From Bacteroidota bacterium (GTDB taxonomy: Bacteria > Bacteroidota > Bacteroidia > Flavobacteriales > Weeksellaceae), in the NCBI GenBank assembly GCA_023386965.1, contig JAEWIR010000046.1, forward strand, positions 248,001 through 312,000: 64,000 bases of DNA, read 5' to 3'. Made by a program: the position numbers and the translations under genes. Position 1 is the stretch's first letter, and every line of letters begins with the position of its first letter. Below the pieces are notes generated by a model. That model saw nothing but the letters and a program-made list of their open reading frames with translations, was not told the origin of the DNA and did no database searches. Shown here in pieces: positions 50,540 through 58,826 of this stretch.

Positions 50540-50698
50540 ATGCCTTGATCCCGGCAGAACAATTTTAATTAACCTTCTATAAATGTATTTCGCAACACTT
50601 ATGCTTATTGTTTAAATGCTTCTTGATTTAAAGTCATTTTTATTAGCTATTATATATTAAAATTTTATAAATTAGCTTAAACTATTTAAATCACAATT

Positions 50699-53413
50699 AT
50701 GAAGAAAGTACTACTATCATGCTTTTTGTCCCTCGGGCTTGGAGCATCTGCGCAAACGTATTGTGTGCCCGCATTTTCAAGTGGATGTGCTGATGGAGAT
50801 CAAATTAACAGTTTTTCGGTCCCCTCCGCTGGATTCAGTCATCTTAACACCGGATGTTCTAATGCTGCTTATGGAGATTTCAGTGCTACACAGACAGTCA
50901 CTTTGCAGGCTTCACTCCCGTACAATTTCACAGTGGAGCATGGCTACAGCGGTCAGTTTGTGAACATCTGGGCAGATTTTAACAATGACGGAATTTTCGA
51001 TCCTACCTCGGAACTGATAGGTTCAGGATCTAGTGGATCAGGATTGCAGACGGCTTCTACGATTACTGTACCGGCAGGCACTCCTGTGGGTACTTACAGA
51101 ATGCGTGTCGCCGATCGCTGGAACAGTGCACCAATACCGTGTAACACCGATGGCTATGGAGAAGCACATGACTATACACTGGCTGTAACACCACCGCCTA
51201 GCTGTACAATTCCAACGGCGGCAAGCACAACAACTGTATCTTCATCTTCACTGCAGGTATCGTTCACGGCTCCTCCAACTGCTCCGGCTCTGGGATATGA
51301 CATTTATTACAATACAACGAATGTTGCTCCTACAGCGACTACCTCTCCAATATTAAATGTGCCGTCATCACCCGGCCTGATTCCGTCTCTTTCCCCAGCC
51401 ACAACCTATTATGTGTGGATTCGCTCCAACTGTTCAGCAGCAGATAAGAGTATATGGGTGGCGGCAGGTTCTGCAGTAACGTCATGTGTCGCATTTGCAG
51501 CTCCGTTTTACGAAGCATTCAGTTCGGGTACATTGCCTAACTGCTGGACAAATATCAATCCGACTACTACTTCCACCAGTACCAATGCTTTCTGGAAGTT
51601 TGCAGGCAACCCTGAGTATGGTGCAAGCCCGGTGAATAACGGTAGGACAGCAGGTACATTTGCCTGGGTAGATGCAAGTTCACCGTACCTGGGAGAACAT
51701 CAGGTTCAGCTCATCTCTCCTCAAATCAATTTGACAGGACTTACCAATCCTTATATACAGTTTGAATGGTATAAGAATCACCTTACGTCAGCTACAGGAA
51801 CGCTGCCACCTTATGATAATAATAAGCTTACGGTACACGTAACCAGCGACGGAACCACCTGGAACCAGATATTTACAGGTGATACCAATTCAAGTAACTG
51901 GAGACTTGAGGGAATTCCACTTGGAACGGCATATTCGGGAACTACCATCCGTATTAGATTCACCGTGGATAAAGATGCTGCAGGAAACGGTTATTTTTAT
52001 GATGACCTTCTCCTGGACGAGGTACGTGTGATGGAAACTCCAACCTGTGTACAACCTACGGGTGTAGCTGTATCTAACGTTACCAGTTTCACCGCTGATT
52101 TCGTATGGAATGCAACCACTCCGGTGCCGGCAAACGGGTATGACTTTTATTACAGTGCAACCAATACTGCTCCTACAGCAGCTACAGTACCAACAGCCAC
52201 TGGTCTTACGACACCCGCATACCAGTTAACCGGTTTATTGCCGTCAACCACTTATTATGTTTGGGTGAGATCAAAATGTTCGTCCAGTGCTCAGAGTCTT
52301 TGGGCGGCGGGACCTTCATTTACCACCGTGTCTTTCTGTCCTGTGGTCACTGCACCGGCTAATGCCCTTAGCGGAGTCTCTCTGACGCCAACCATCACGT
52401 GGAATGCAATGCCGGGTGCAACTTCCTATATTATCACGATGGGAACCACTTCCGGCGGGACCGATGTTCTGAATGCCGTTAACGTTGGCAATGTAACTTC
52501 CTACACATTACCTACTGCACTTGCAAACAGCACCACCTATTATTATACGGTGAATGCAACTAACGGTACTGTACTTTCGCAGTCCTGTACAGTGAGAACT
52601 TTCACTACAGCTTGTGCTGCTATCCTGCCTAACTATACCAATAACTTTAATACAGTACCCGGTAACTGCTGGTTAATTGCGGCCGGTGGTTCCCCGGCTT
52701 CGGGACCTGCACCTGGTGCAACTGTAAGCTATAACTGGAGATCTGAAGCCTTCCTGTTGGGTAACGGAGGCACAGGTGGTGCAGCATTAAACCTTTATTA
52801 TTTTGACCGTGCCGGATGGCTTATCAGCCCAACTTTTGATCTGTCTGGTGCAGGTACGCATACGATGACCTTCAATTATGGCGTTACAGAATATTACGGT
52901 TCAGATCCAATTGCGATGGGTTCCGATGATGTGGTGAATGTACTTATATCCACTGATAACGGTGCTACTTGGTCCATTATTGAAGAGTTTACTTATATGG
53001 ACAATATCAGCAACACCTCCAATACCTTTACTTATACCGTTCCGGCAGCACAGGCTACCGCGCAGGTGAAGTTCGCTATTTTTGGTACCGACGGTACCGT
53101 GGATGATGCTGAAGACTATGATTTCCATGTTGATAATTTTGCGGTAACGACCGGTGCACTTTCAACTTCAGAAATCGCCGCTCAGAGCACTGAAGTAAGG
53201 GTTTATCCAAATCCATTTACCGATGTTGTCAACATTGCTGATGCCAAGGACCTGAAATCTGTTTCTGTGATCGATATGTCCGGAAGATTGGTAAAATCAA
53301 TCAGTAATCCGGGAAGACAAGTTAATTTGTCTGAGTTGAAATCGGGACTGTATATTTTGAAGCTTGACTTTAAAGACGGTTCTACAAAATCAGTAAAAGC
53401 TATTAAAAAGTAA
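50699..53413 (+). CDS. T9SS-secreted protein with GEVED, FN3 and MAM-like domains
   Basis: 904 residues. Signal peptide MKKVLLSCFLSLGLGASAQ. Residues about 75-165 form a GEVED-type domain (FVNIWADFNNDGIFDPTSELIGSG..GTYRMRVADRWN..GYGEAHDYTLAV). FN3 domains follow (GYDIYYNTTNVAPTATTS, GYDFYYSATNTAPTAATV, each ending YYVWIRSNCS or YYVWVRSKCS). One MAM-like domain (FSSGTLPNCWTNINPTT..FAWVDASSPYLGEH) is a close copy of that in the first T9SS gene. Another jelly-roll (FNTVPGNCWLIAAGGS..VDNFAV) precedes the type A sorting domain (VRVYPNPFTDVVNIAD). Predicted extracellular, matrix or polymer binding. Confidence 0.84.
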   Translation: MKKVLLSCFLSLGLGASAQTYCVPAFSSGCADGDQINSFSVPSAGFSHLNTGCSNAAYGDFSATQTVTLQASLPYNFTVEHGYSGQFVNIWADFNNDGIFDPTSELIGSGSSGSGLQTASTITVPAGTPVGTYRMRVADRWNSAPIPCNTDGYGEAHDYTLAVTPPPSCTIPTAASTTTVSSSSLQVSFTAPPTAPALGYDIYYNTTNVAPTATTSPILNVPSSPGLIPSLSPATTYYVWIRSNCSAADKSIWVAAGSAVTSCVAFAAPFYEAFSSGTLPNCWTNINPTTTSTSTNAFWKFAGNPEYGASPVNNGRTAGTFAWVDASSPYLGEHQVQLISPQINLTGLTNPYIQFEWYKNHLTSATGTLPPYDNNKLTVHVTSDGTTWNQIFTGDTNSSNWRLEGIPLGTAYSGTTIRIRFTVDKDAAGNGYFYDDLLLDEVRVMETPTCVQPTGVAVSNVTSFTADFVWNATTPVPANGYDFYYSATNTAPTAATVPTATGLTTPAYQLTGLLPSTTYYVWVRSKCSSSAQSLWAAGPSFTTVSFCPVVTAPANALSGVSLTPTITWNAMPGATSYIITMGTTSGGTDVLNAVNVGNVTSYTLPTALANSTTYYYTVNATNGTVLSQSCTVRTFTTACAAILPNYTNNFNTVPGNCWLIAAGGSPASGPAPGATVSYNWRSEAFLLGNGGTGGAALNLYYFDRAGWLISPTFDLSGAGTHTMTFNYGVTEYYGSDPIAMGSDDVVNVLISTDNGATWSIIEEFTYMDNISNTSNTFTYTVPAAQATAQVKFAIFGTDGTVDDAEDYDFHVDNFAVTTGALSTSEIAAQSTEVRVYPNPFTDVVNIADAKDLKSVSVIDMSGRLVKSISNPGRQVNLSELKSGLYILKLDFKDGSTKSVKAIKK

Positions 53414-53427
53414 AAATTCATTAATGC

Positions 53428-53453
53428 AAGCGGCCAATTCTGGCCGCTTTTTT
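53428..53453 (+). terminator. Terminator after the third T9SS gene
   Basis: AAGCGGCCA and TGGCCGCTT form a perfect 9-bp stem with an ATTC loop, then T run. Confidence 0.9.
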
Positions 53454-53542
53454 ATTTTATATATAAGTCGATAATTTGTTTAGCTTTTCCTTATTTTTTC
53501 CTGGCATTTAGTCAGAACTACAGGTATATTTACCGCAGCACC

Positions 53543-53627
53543 CTAGTCCACCGGAAAGAAGGACTGTATCATTGTACTTACGCTTCAGGATGGTACCCAG
53601 TATTCCCGAAAAGTGATTAAGAAGTAA
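53543..53627 (+). pseudogene. Decayed C-terminal tail of a fourth T9SS protein gene
   Basis: One frame reads ...RKEGLY up to the codon ending at 53569, then after a single extra C at 53570 another frame continues IVLTLQDGTQYSRKVIKK and a TAA stop. Removing that base restores EGLYIVLTLQDGTQYSRKVIKK-like sequence, the standard ending of a T9SS sorting domain. Upstream codons do not continue into a recognisable protein, so only about 30 codons remain. It is followed by its own intact terminator. No start codon or signal peptide exists nearby. Confidence 0.7.
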
Positions 53628-53651
53628 GATTCAGATGAAATAAACAAACAG

Positions 53652-53676
53652 CAGCCTCTTTAACGAGGCTGTTTTT
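53652..53676 (+). terminator. Terminator behind the T9SS relic
   Basis: CAGCCTC and GAGGCTG around TTTAAC, then five T. It outlived the gene it served. Confidence 0.8.
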
Positions 53677-53783
53677 GTTTTTATACGACCGAACCGAATC
53701 TGTTGTTATAATTTCAGTGGGCGCACGACCACGAAAGGAGATGATGAAAGGATTCACTTGTGCACGGAGGCACTGACCTGCGT

Positions 53784-54656
53784 TTATTCGTTGCCCAGAT
53801 ATCTTTCGGGAATGGTGGTTTTTTCGCCGCAGCGCTTGCAGTAGTTGGCATCATCATCTATATCATCGTTCATGCATCTGCTGCACACTTTTTCAAAATT
53901 CTGCCTCTTGTTGCGCATTTCAGCGGTTACAATTCCCGTAGGTACAGCAATGATGGAATAACCGGCCAACATAAGAAGTATGGCAAACAGTTTCCCAAGT
54001 GGGGTAGTGGGCGAAACATCGCCGTAGCCTACTGTGGTCACTGTAACTACCGCCCAGTAAATGCTCTGCGGAATGCTTTCAAAACCTTCCTTATGACCTT
54101 CCACCATATACATCATGGAACCCACAATCACGGAGAATATCATCAGGAAAAGCAGGAAAATGTAGATTTTACGTGAACTGTTCTTCAAAGCACGTACAAT
54201 CAGATAGCCGTCATTCATGAAATCCAGCAGGTTCAGGATCCTGAAAATACGCAGGATTCGCAGCATCCGGATAATTAAGAAAAACTTGGTTACAGGAAGT
54301 AAAAGACTCAGGAAAAACGGCAGAATGGCCAGCAAGTCTATAATTCCGAAGAAACTGAAGATGTATTTACGTTTGTTGCGAATGGTGATGATCCTTAAAA
54401 TATACTCCGCGGTGAAGAAAAGCGAGATGGTCCACTCGAGAACTATGAAGAGTGTGTGAAACTGAAGGTCAAATGAAGGCACGCTCTCCATCATAACAAT
54501 GAACGTGCTCAGGAAAATCAGAATAAGCAGGCAAATGTCAAACATCTTACCCAAAGGAGTATCCGCGCGGTAGATGATCCTGAACAGCTGCCGCTTCCAC
54601 TTTTTTCTCTCCGGAATGAAATCGTGCTCCTTTTCGATGGCGTGATGCGGCTCCAT
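53784..54656 (-). CDS. Voltage-gated-type potassium channel with C-terminal zinc ribbon
   Basis: 290 residues: six predicted membrane helices (S1-S6), an S4-like helix with spaced Arg (FFLIIRMLRILRIFRILNLL, about 135-154), and the pore with K+ filter TTVGYGD in WAVVTVTTVGYGDVSP. The cytoplasmic tail ends with two CxxC pairs (CSRCMNDD...YCKRCGEK), a probable zinc ribbon that is not part of standard small bacterial Kv-like channels. The N-terminus is charged and cytoplasmic. Divergent from the NIF3 gene with only about 48 bases between starts. Gating stimulus unknown. Confidence 0.88.
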   Translation of the reverse strand: MEPHHAIEKEHDFIPERKKWKRQLFRIIYRADTPLGKMFDICLLILIFLSTFIVMMESVPSFDLQFHTLFIVLEWTISLFFTAEYILRIITIRNKRKYIFSFFGIIDLLAILPFFLSLLLPVTKFFLIIRMLRILRIFRILNLLDFMNDGYLIVRALKNSSRKIYIFLLFLMIFSVIVGSMMYMVEGHKEGFESIPQSIYWAVVTVTTVGYGDVSPTTPLGKLFAILLMLAGYSIIAVPTGIVTAEMRNKRQNFEKVCSRCMNDDIDDDANYCKRCGEKTTIPERYLGNE

Positions 54657-54704
54657 AGGGTTCTCTTTGGAATTATTCCTTATTTTCGTTACAAACTTAA
54701 TGAA

Positions 54705-55802
54705 ATGAACTTAAAGGAGGTGGTTTTTGAAATTGAAAATACATTTTCAATGAAACAGGCGGAAGATTTTGATAACGTAGGCCTGCTCTGTGGTAATCCG
54801 GAACGTGAGGTCACCGGCATTGTGGTGTGTCATGACGCACTGGAAAAGGTGGTGGATGAAGCTGTCGCCTGCTCGGCCAACCTGATCGTGACCTTTCATC
54901 CTATTATTTTTTCAGGTCTGAAATCCCTGACCGGTAAAAACTATGTAGAGCGGGCCGTGCTGAAGGCTGTTGAAAATAAAATTGCCATCTATGCCATTCA
55001 TACCGCATTTGACAATGATTATTACGGGGTGAATTATGGAATATGCGAAAGACTAGGACTTTCAGATCAAAAGATACTGATGCCAAAAAGGGAGAACCTG
55101 AAAACACTGGAAGTCATGGTTCCGGCAGAGAATGCAGAGGCTGTTCGGGAGGCTCTTTTTTCAGCGGGTGCCGGAGGCATCGGTTTCTATGACCAGTGCA
55201 GTTTCAGTCATACCGGTACGGGTACCTTCCGTCCGCTAGTGGGTTCGGATCCTTACTCAGGGAAGCAGGGCGAGCGCAGTATGGCAAATGAGGAAAAGGT
55301 TTCAGTTATTTTTGAAGCGTACAAACAGAGCCGGATCCTGAGAGCCATGAAAGAAGCTCACCCTTATGAAGAGGTAGCCTACAATATTATCCGGCTGGAT
55401 AATGAGAACAGCTATTCCGGACTTGGCCGTTACGGCGATTTACCTGAATCTTTGGCTCCGGGCGAATTCCTGAAAATGGTGAAAGAAAAGTTCAGCCTGA
55501 CAGTAATCCGTCACAGCGGCCAGCTTCCGCAAGCCATTAGAAGGGTAGGAGTGCTGGGCGGCAGCGGAGCTTCCGGTATTGATGCTGCAATGGCAGCGGG
55601 ATGTGACGCTTACCTTACCGGTGATGTGAAGTACCATGATTTCTTTAAGGCTGAGGATAAAATAATGATCTGTGACATCGGCCATTATGAATCGGAACAG
55701 TTTGTAACTCAACAATTATTTGAGATTTTGTCGGAAAAATTTCCTAAATTTGCAGTCTCAAAATCAACCGGGAATACCAATCCTGTTAATTACTTTTTAT
55801 AA
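54705..55802 (+). CDS. NIF3-like dinuclear metal protein
   Basis: 365 residues from the ATG at MNLKEVVFEIENTF; the longer frame upstream runs through the channel gene's promoter area. NIF3/YbgI/YqfO proteins form rings with a two-metal site. Seen: FDNVGLLCGNPEREVTGIVVCHD, TFHPIIFSGLKSLTG, IHTAFDN (metal-ligand His and Asp region), a ~100-residue inserted PII-like domain (LEVMVPAENAEAVREALFSAGAGGIGFYDQC..AHPYEEVAYN) and the closing VLGGSGASGIDAA, TGDVKYHDFF, CDIGHYESE motifs. Sometimes annotated GTP cyclohydrolase I type, but the true activity is unsettled. It is 3 bases from the DUF164 gene, the usual Bacteroidetes gene pair. Confidence 0.92.
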   Translation: MNLKEVVFEIENTFSMKQAEDFDNVGLLCGNPEREVTGIVVCHDALEKVVDEAVACSANLIVTFHPIIFSGLKSLTGKNYVERAVLKAVENKIAIYAIHTAFDNDYYGVNYGICERLGLSDQKILMPKRENLKTLEVMVPAENAEAVREALFSAGAGGIGFYDQCSFSHTGTGTFRPLVGSDPYSGKQGERSMANEEKVSVIFEAYKQSRILRAMKEAHPYEEVAYNIIRLDNENSYSGLGRYGDLPESLAPGEFLKMVKEKFSLTVIRHSGQLPQAIRRVGVLGGSGASGIDAAMAAGCDAYLTGDVKYHDFFKAEDKIMICDIGHYESEQFVTQQLFEILSEKFPKFAVSKSTGNTNPVNYFL

Positions 55803-55805
55803 TAT

Positions 55806-56585
55806 ATGGCTAAGAAAAACGTAGAAATTTCTGTTGAAGAAAAATTAAGGGCGCTGTATGACCTGCAGATTATTGATTCCAGATTAGACGATATTCGCAA
55901 TACCAGAGGTGAACTTCCAATTGAAGTGGAGGATCTGGAAATTGAGATTGAAGGCTTGGAAAAGAGAGCAGAGAAGTTTCAGGCTGAGATTAAGGAGCAG
56001 AACGACGAGATCAATACCAAGAGGGAAGTGATTAACCATGCCAATTCCCTTATAGAAAAATACAAATCGCAGCAGGACAACGTACGCAACAACAAGGAAT
56101 TTGAATCTCTGGATAAGGAAATTGAATTTCAGGAACTTGAGATCCAGCTTGCGGAGAAGAGGATAAATGAGTTTGAGGCCAAGATCTCCCATAAAAATGA
56201 AACTCTGGACGAGCTGAATGCTAAGATTGAACAGTTGAAGAGCCACCTGAAGTTTAAGAAGGAAGAGCTTGAAAACCTGGTAGCCGAAACCCAGAAAGAG
56301 GAGGATTTCCTGGTTGAGAAATCTGCCGAATTTTCCAAGAAGATTGATGAGCGTCTGCTGGCTTCATACAACAGGATCCGCTCCAATTCCACCACCGGTC
56401 TTGCGGTAGTGGGTCTGGAAAGAGGTGCGCCTAAGGGATCTTTCTTCACCGTTCCGCCACAGAAACAGATGGAGATCGCGCAGCGTAAAAAGATCATCAT
56501 TGACGAGCACTCCGGGAAAATCCTGATTGACGACGAAATGGTAAATGAGGAAAACGAAAAGATGAAGGACATCATCAAGTTCTAA
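55806..56585 (+). CDS. DUF164 / C4 zinc-ribbon family coiled-coil protein lacking its zinc cysteines
   Basis: 259 residues. A long antiparallel coiled coil (about 10-185) is followed by the small C-terminal domain that normally binds zinc through two CxxC pairs. Here the equivalent positions are Pro209, Ser212, Asp233 and Ser236 (RGAPKGSFF and IDEHSGKIL), while neighbouring residues (TVPPQ, QRKKII) are conserved. There is no cysteine in the whole protein. Family members act near ribosomes or transport systems; the exact role here is unknown. It starts 3 bases after nif3 and is co-transcribed with it. Confidence 0.9.
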   Translation: MAKKNVEISVEEKLRALYDLQIIDSRLDDIRNTRGELPIEVEDLEIEIEGLEKRAEKFQAEIKEQNDEINTKREVINHANSLIEKYKSQQDNVRNNKEFESLDKEIEFQELEIQLAEKRINEFEAKISHKNETLDELNAKIEQLKSHLKFKKEELENLVAETQKEEDFLVEKSAEFSKKIDERLLASYNRIRSNSTTGLAVVGLERGAPKGSFFTVPPQKQMEIAQRKKIIIDEHSGKILIDDEMVNEENEKMKDIIKF

Positions 56586-56606
56586 GTTTACCTTTTGAAA
56601 TATAGG

Positions 56607-56637
56607 AATCCGATTCAGTATTGAGTCGGATTTTTTG
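56607..56637 (+). terminator. Terminator of the nif3-DUF164 operon
   Basis: AATCCGATTCA and TGAGTCGGATT form an 11-bp stem (one GU) with a GTAT loop and a T run. Confidence 0.88.
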
Positions 56638-56849
56638 TTTCAAAAACTTCCCGGAAGGGTGAATGGTTTTGAATGAATATAACCTGTGTTTATCGGTAAA
56701 ACTGAAACTTTCCCTTAAACAATCGCCCTGGTTTTTCTATTGTGAACATCTCAACTTCCGCTTGTGTGCTTTATTCAAAGTAATATTCGGTTCAATTTAT
56801 AGAGTCATGCCCTACTGCGGTACGCAGTCGGATATTTATATGAGGAAGC
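56638..56849. other. Gap between convergent DUF164 and acyl-CoA ligase terminators
   Basis: About 210 bases with no gene I can support. A 65-codon plus-strand frame here has no start signal, domain or neighbour-like codon use. No RNA gene is seen. Confidence 0.4.
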
Positions 56850-56891
56850 AAAAAAAATAATCCGACTCCATGGGCGTGGAGCCGGATTATT
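56850..56891 (-). terminator. Terminator of the long-chain acyl-CoA ligase gene
   Basis: On the minus strand a 15-bp stem with one mismatch (AATAATCCGgCTCCA with TGGAGtCGGATTATT) is followed by seven T. Confidence 0.85.
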
Positions 56892-56911
56892 CCAATTTTA
56901 TTAATGATCAG

Positions 56912-58696
56912 TTATCTGTCGCTATCATGTCCGTACATCCTGTTGTACAGCGTAGAGAAACGTTCCCTGATGGCTTTTCGCTTCAGTTTTAAAGTGGGTG
57001 TAAGCAGGCCGTCGTCTATAGACCATACTTCAGGTGTGAGCTCAAAGCGCTTGATTTGCTCCCAGCTTCCCAACTTGGTATTCAGATAGTCTATTTCCTT
57101 ACCGATCCTTTCTTTAAGTTCGGGGCTTTGTGCAATCTCTTGCGGGGTAGAGCCAATATCCAGTTTATGACGCTCGGCCCAGTGTCTGGAAAAATTAAAA
57201 TCCGGTTGAACAAAAGCACAGGGCATTTTTTCGCCATCGCCCACTACCATGATCTGTTCAATGAATTTAGAAGCCTTGGCCTGGTTTTCTATTACTTGCG
57301 GCGCAATATATTTACCGCCGGACGTCTTGAACATTTCCTTCTTACGGTCTGTTATTTTCAGGAAACCTTCACTGTCTATATGTCCGATGTCGCCGGTGCG
57401 GAAAAAGCCGTCTTCCGTAAAAACTTCACGGGTCATCTCTTCATTCTTAAAATAACCTTTGAATACGGAAGGTCCTTTTACAGTTATTTCGCCATCCTCC
57501 TGAATCTTTACTTCCAGATTGTCCAGCACATGTCCTACGGTTCCGATTTTCATCTTTTCAAATGAATTCACCGAAATTACCGGCGAAGTTTCCGTAAGTC
57601 CGTAGCCTTCCAGAATTGGGATTCCGGCATTCTGGAACATTTTGTTAAGCCTTTCTGAAAGTGCCGCCGAACCTGAAACCAGTGTTATGATGTTGCCGCC
57701 CAAACCTTCTCTCCATTTGGAAAATACAAGTTTGTCCGCAATGATTTCCATAAGACCGGAAGGTTTTCCGATGCCTTTCTTGTTTTTGTTCACGCCCAAA
57801 GCCCAAAGGAATATTTTTGATTTAAGACCACCTGCGCTGGTGCCTTTGTCATAAATCTTATCATATACCTTCTCAATAAGACGCGGTACCACACTCATAT
57901 AATGAGGTTTTACTTCTTTAATATTGTCACCCATCTTTTCAATGCTCTCAGCGAAATAGATGCTGAAACCGTTATACTGGAACAGGTAAAAAAGCATCCG
58001 TTCGAAAATATGGCAGATGGGCAGGAAACTCAGCACGCGGGCATCATGGTAATCCAGTTTTCTGTCGCGCGGAATTCTTTTGTCGGAGGCCAGCACGTTG
58101 GATACAATATTCAGGTGGGTAAGCATTACGCCTTTTGGTTTTCCGGTAGTACCGGAGGTGTAGATTATCGTGGCCAGGTCTTCCGGATTGATTGTCGCGG
58201 ACAGGTCAGTCACTTCACTTTGGTTCGCATCATCGCTGCCCATGTCCAGCACCTCCTGCCAGTTAGCCGCGCCTTCAATGGAATCAAAGGTGAAGATGCC
58301 CTGCAGTGACGGTACACCGGGCTTCGCTGTTTTCACTTTTGCCAGCAGGTCACGGTCTGATACAAAGCAGTATTTTACTTCAGCATCGTTAAAAATGTAT
58401 ACATAATCCTCTGCCGAAATCGTAGGATATACCGGTACGCTTATGGCACCGATCTGCGAGATCCCAAGGTCCATGACGGCCCATTCCGTACGTGTAGCTG
58501 TGGTGATAAGCGCAATCTTGTCCCCGGGTTTGATGCCGAGCTTAAGTAATCCGCGCGAAATGCGGTTACCCAGGTTAATGTATTCCTGGGACGAGGTTTT
58601 TTTCCATTCACCATCATATTTGGTGACAAACATATCCTCCTGCGGGAAATTCTTTAGGGCATGGTGCGCAATATCAAATAATCTTCTTATAGACAT
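56912..58696 (-). CDS. Long-chain fatty acid--CoA ligase (AMP-forming)
   Basis: 594 residues, adenylate-forming superfamily. P-loop-like TIIYTSGTTGKPKGVMLTHLN (about 172-192), LSFLPICHIFERM, GYGLTETSPVISVN (about 364-377) and the hinge/C-domain GFFRTGDIGHIDSEGFLKITDRKKEMFKTSGGKYIAP (about 434-470) are those of the FadD/FAA-type long-chain group. It activates fatty acids to acyl-CoA at the membrane for beta-oxidation or lipid synthesis. Divergent from an acyl-CoA dehydrogenase, the next step of beta-oxidation, suggesting shared regulation in the roughly 130-base gap. Confidence 0.92.
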   Translation of the reverse strand: MSIRRLFDIAHHALKNFPQEDMFVTKYDGEWKKTSSQEYINLGNRISRGLLKLGIKPGDKIALITTATRTEWAVMDLGISQIGAISVPVYPTISAEDYVYIFNDAEVKYCFVSDRDLLAKVKTAKPGVPSLQGIFTFDSIEGAANWQEVLDMGSDDANQSEVTDLSATINPEDLATIIYTSGTTGKPKGVMLTHLNIVSNVLASDKRIPRDRKLDYHDARVLSFLPICHIFERMLFYLFQYNGFSIYFAESIEKMGDNIKEVKPHYMSVVPRLIEKVYDKIYDKGTSAGGLKSKIFLWALGVNKNKKGIGKPSGLMEIIADKLVFSKWREGLGGNIITLVSGSAALSERLNKMFQNAGIPILEGYGLTETSPVISVNSFEKMKIGTVGHVLDNLEVKIQEDGEITVKGPSVFKGYFKNEEMTREVFTEDGFFRTGDIGHIDSEGFLKITDRKKEMFKTSGGKYIAPQVIENQAKASKFIEQIMVVGDGEKMPCAFVQPDFNFSRHWAERHKLDIGSTPQEIAQSPELKERIGKEIDYLNTKLGSWEQIKRFELTPEVWSIDDGLLTPTLKLKRKAIRERFSTLYNRMYGHDSDR

Positions 58697-58798
58697 ACGG
58701 TGTTTTTTTTATTAAAAATTCAATCCTATGGGTAAATGTAGCTATTTTCCGTGAAATTTACAACACGAAACAAATTTCCGTTTTGCATCAAAAAACCG

Positions 58799-58806
58799 TA
58801 AATTTG
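58799..58806 (+). promoter_or_regulatory. -7 promoter element of the acyl-CoA dehydrogenase gene
   Basis: TAAATTTG (TAnnTTTG), 20 nt before the ATG. Confidence 0.6.
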
Positions 58807-58826
58807 CACGCAAACAAAAATCTATT

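Noticed and set aside
56663..56860. 65-codon plus-strand frame between convergent genes
   Set aside because: Overlaps the minus-strand terminator, no family, no promoter, codon use unlike neighbours.
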